From: JAXMAZ01 sp046350115
GTDB taxonomy: Bacteria > Planctomycetota > Planctomycetia > Gemmatales > Gemmataceae
NCBI GenBank assembly: GCA_046350115.1
Contig: JAXMAZ010000022.1
Coordinates: 1-64,000, forward strand
DNA length: 64,000 nucleotides
Reading direction: 5' to 3'
Of the stretch, positions 62,287 through 64,000 are shown piece after piece. The number at the start of each line of letters is the position of its first letter. Position 1 is the first letter of the stretch. The notes under the pieces are model-generated. The model ran no database searches and was not told where the DNA came from. It saw only the letters and a program-made list of their open reading frames with translations. A program made the position numbers and the translations under genes.

Positions 62287-63122
62287 TCAGTCGAGGCGAT
62301 GGGTGACGTGGACGCTCAGCGACAGTTCGACCGCCCGCGGGTCCTCGGACACGACCTCACCCGGTTGTGAAGCGTATGCGCTGACTGCCAGGAGGGCGGC
62401 GCACCGCTGCCGCTCCATCACCCGGTCCGTCCGTCCGTCCGTCGCAGGTCCGGACGAGAGCGAGTGCAGCCCGCCGAGCCGTCGGCCGGCCGCGTGGGCC
62501 AGCCGCTCGGCCAGCCGGCACGCGGTGGCGTACGCCTCGGCCGTCGCCCGGCCGAGTAGGTCGTCGTCCGGCCGGGCGACGTACAGGAATTTGGGCGACA
62601 GGTCGTCCGGCGGCATCGCCAGTTCGGCCATTGCGCCACCATCGCCCGCAACTGCTCCTCCGGGCCGGCCCCCGGCGGCGGGGCGGGCGGCGCGGCCGGC
62701 GGTTCGGCGTCCACGGCGGCGTCGAACCGCAGCCGGTCGACGAGCAGTAGCACCTCCTCGGCCGACGACCCGGCGATGTCCCAGGTGGCGGTCAGGGTGA
62801 CGTTCACCCCCGGGCGGTCGGCGGGCGGGGCGTCCGGGGTGCGGGGCAGGCGGGTCCGGGCCTCCCGGCGAATCCCGGCCATCGGGTCCGGGTCGGCGCA
62901 GTCGTCCGGGTGCGGCTCCCCGACCGCCACCCGGGCGGCCCCGAGCCGGGTCAGCCGCCGGCCGGCGTCCGCCGCCCACCGCTTCACCTCGGCCAGCCCC
63001 AGCTCCAGGGTGGCCGCCGCCGCCCGCCCCCGGGCGACCATGACCAGCACGGCCGGGCGGAGCCGGACGGTGGCGGTGGCGTGCGTGCTGACGGTCGCCG
63101 GCGGGTGGGGCGTGTCGGTCAT
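62287..63122 (-). pseudogene. SIMPL-domain (DUF541)-like protein, one frameshift
   Basis: From the ATG at 63122 (MTDTPHPPATVSTHATATVR) the protein shows SIMPL-like features: an N-terminal strand set (ATATVRLRPAVLVMVARGR), an LAEVKRWAADAGRRLTRLG helix and VNVTLTATWDIAGSSAEEVL. After a break near 62632 it continues in another frame with ATAEAYATACRLAERLAHAA and ELSLSVHVTHRLD. The corrected length is ~278 residues. The function is unknown. It lacks an obvious signal peptide, unusual for the family. Confidence 0.55.
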
Positions 63123-63219
63123 GGGCGGGGTCCGTGGGCGGCGGCGGGCGGTCGCCCGCCGAACGTCGTCGGCCAGGCTAATCGCCGGCGCGTCTTTGGT
63201 CAAACGGGTAAGCCCCGCC

Positions 63220-63591
63220 TCAGCCGACCGCCTTCGTCACCAGGGCGGCGATTCGGGCCTCGTCGGCGGGTGTCAGTGCCGTCAGCGCGAAGGCGGTCGG
63301 CCAGAAGGTGCCGTCGTCCAGGTTGGCGTGCTCGTTGAACCCGAGCGTCAGATACCGCTCCTTGAACTTCTGCGAGTCGCGGAAGAAGCAGACGACCTTG
63401 CCGTCCCGGGCGTATGCCGGCATGCCGTACCAGAGCCGCGGCGTCAGGCCGGGCGCGTTGGCCGTGATGATCGCGTGCAGCCGCTCGCAGAGGCCGCGGT
63501 CCGGGTCCGGCAGCGCGGCGATCAACGCCAGCACGGCGGCCTCCCCGTCGGCCTTGCCGGCGGCCTTCTTGACCGGCTTCTTCTCCGCCAT
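63220..63591 (-). CDS. DUF1801-family protein
   Basis: A 123-residue protein with a Lys/Ala-rich N-terminus (MAEKKPVKKAAGKADGEAAV). The YdhG/DUF1801 core follows: PRLWYGMPAYARDGKVVCFF, RDSQKFKERYLTLGFNEHA and LDDGTFWPTAFALTALTP. Members are small soluble proteins of uncertain role, sometimes linked to iron or surfactin-like binding; nothing here decides it. Confidence 0.8.
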   Translation of the reverse strand: MAEKKPVKKAAGKADGEAAVLALIAALPDPDRGLCERLHAIITANAPGLTPRLWYGMPAYARDGKVVCFFRDSQKFKERYLTLGFNEHANLDDGTFWPTAFALTALTPADEARIAALVTKAVG

Positions 63592-63619
63592 GACGCCTCC
63601 TCGGAAATCCGGAACACTG

Positions 63620-63895
63620 TCAGGCGGCGGCGTCGGCCGCCGCCCCCGGTTCGGTGACTCTTGCCCGCCCCGTCAGCCCGCCGAGCAGGGCCGCGAAGAC
63701 GGACACCAGCAGCCCCAGCCCGATGCCGGCCAGGCTGGCAAGTACGCCGCCGGCGACGGCCCCGAACCGGTCGCCGAGGGCGTCCATCGTCAGGACGATG
63801 TAGAGCAGGCCGCCGGCCGCCCCGAACAGGATCGGCAGCCCCCACCGGCGGCCGAACGCGGCCGGTGATCGAACGGGCCGAGTCGCACTCGTCAT
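63620..63895 (-). CDS. Small two-helix membrane protein
   Basis: A 91-residue protein (MTSATRPVRSPAAFGRRWGL ...) with two hydrophobic segments (PILFGAAGGLLYIVLTM and LASLAGIGLGLLVSVFAAL) and an acidic/Ala-rich tail. The ATG at 63895 is preferred to one at 63910 because a GGGGGA lies at proper distance only for the former. The function is unknown. The remaining ~100 bases to the window edge show nothing. Confidence 0.55.
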   Translation of the reverse strand: MTSATRPVRSPAAFGRRWGLPILFGAAGGLLYIVLTMDALGDRFGAVAGGVLASLAGIGLGLLVSVFAALLGGLTGRARVTEPGAAADAAA

Positions 63896-64000
63896 CGCAA
63901 CGTCCCCCATCGAACGATCCTGCTCACCGGCCCGCGGGGAGCTACACGTCCAGAAAGCCTACATGCGGCCCCGGATCGCAAGCATCAAGCCTCGGCCAGC

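Overview
The window is very GC-rich, almost fully coding DNA from a planctomycete, most likely of the Gemmata group (inference). The evidence is a Pirellula/Verrucomicrobium-type cytochrome c dehydrogenase at the left edge, a complete alternative complex III operon, a secreted DUF1264 protein, a tetrahydromethanopterin-linked mfnF/mfnE-type pair, an Hsp70-like protein with a long C-terminal extension, and dense intergenic palindromes. No rRNA, tRNA, CRISPR array or transposase gene was seen.

Layout. Positions 1-9.9 kb hold a partial haem-containing dehydrogenase, a minus-strand unit (secreted TIM-barrel protein, antitoxin-like protein, RelE/ParE-like toxin), a YiiX-type amidase, a secreted repeat protein, a DUF1015 protein and a DUF1264 protein. 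Positions 10.3-29.9 kb are one co-oriented respiratory cluster: actABCDEF, an extra membrane protein, SCO1, coxBACD with an A2-type subunit I and a haem-bearing subunit II, a dihaem cytochrome c, haem A synthase, haem O synthase and a second SCO1. It would oxidise quinol through alternative complex III and pass electrons by c-type haems to a caa3-like oxidase, with its copper and haem A assembly factors encoded alongside.

Positions 30.2-34.2 kb hold five genes (HAD phosphatase, DUF202 protein, a small unknown, MFS transporter, proC), all interrupted by single-base-type frameshifts although the frame-corrected proteins look well conserved. Positions 34.3-49.7 kb hold guaA, small membrane genes, a squalene-cyclase-like secreted protein, mogA, an iron alcohol dehydrogenase, a GT87-like glycosyltransferase, NDH-2, an ABC-2 permease, a lipoprotein, the Hsp70-like gene and the mfnF/mfnE-like pair.

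Positions 49.8-60.1 kb are a chemosensory operon with the gene order of Wsp systems: MCP, CheW, CheR-TPR, CheW with an N-terminal Cys cluster, CheA-REC, CheB. The usual GGDEF output is replaced by two other response regulators, one fused to an RsbW-like ATPase and one to a PP2C phosphatase. The right end carries a HEAT-like secreted protein, a SIMPL-like protein, a DUF1801 protein and a small membrane protein.

The most unusual feature is a population of about 100-150 bp palindromic elements in several families. One family sits inside other palindromes at three places, and uninterrupted relatives of the hosts are also present. Two elements lie in frame inside cheA, and element arms supply the stop codons of several genes. 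Nine genes in the right half are frameshifted and none in the left half, so local assembly quality must be considered.
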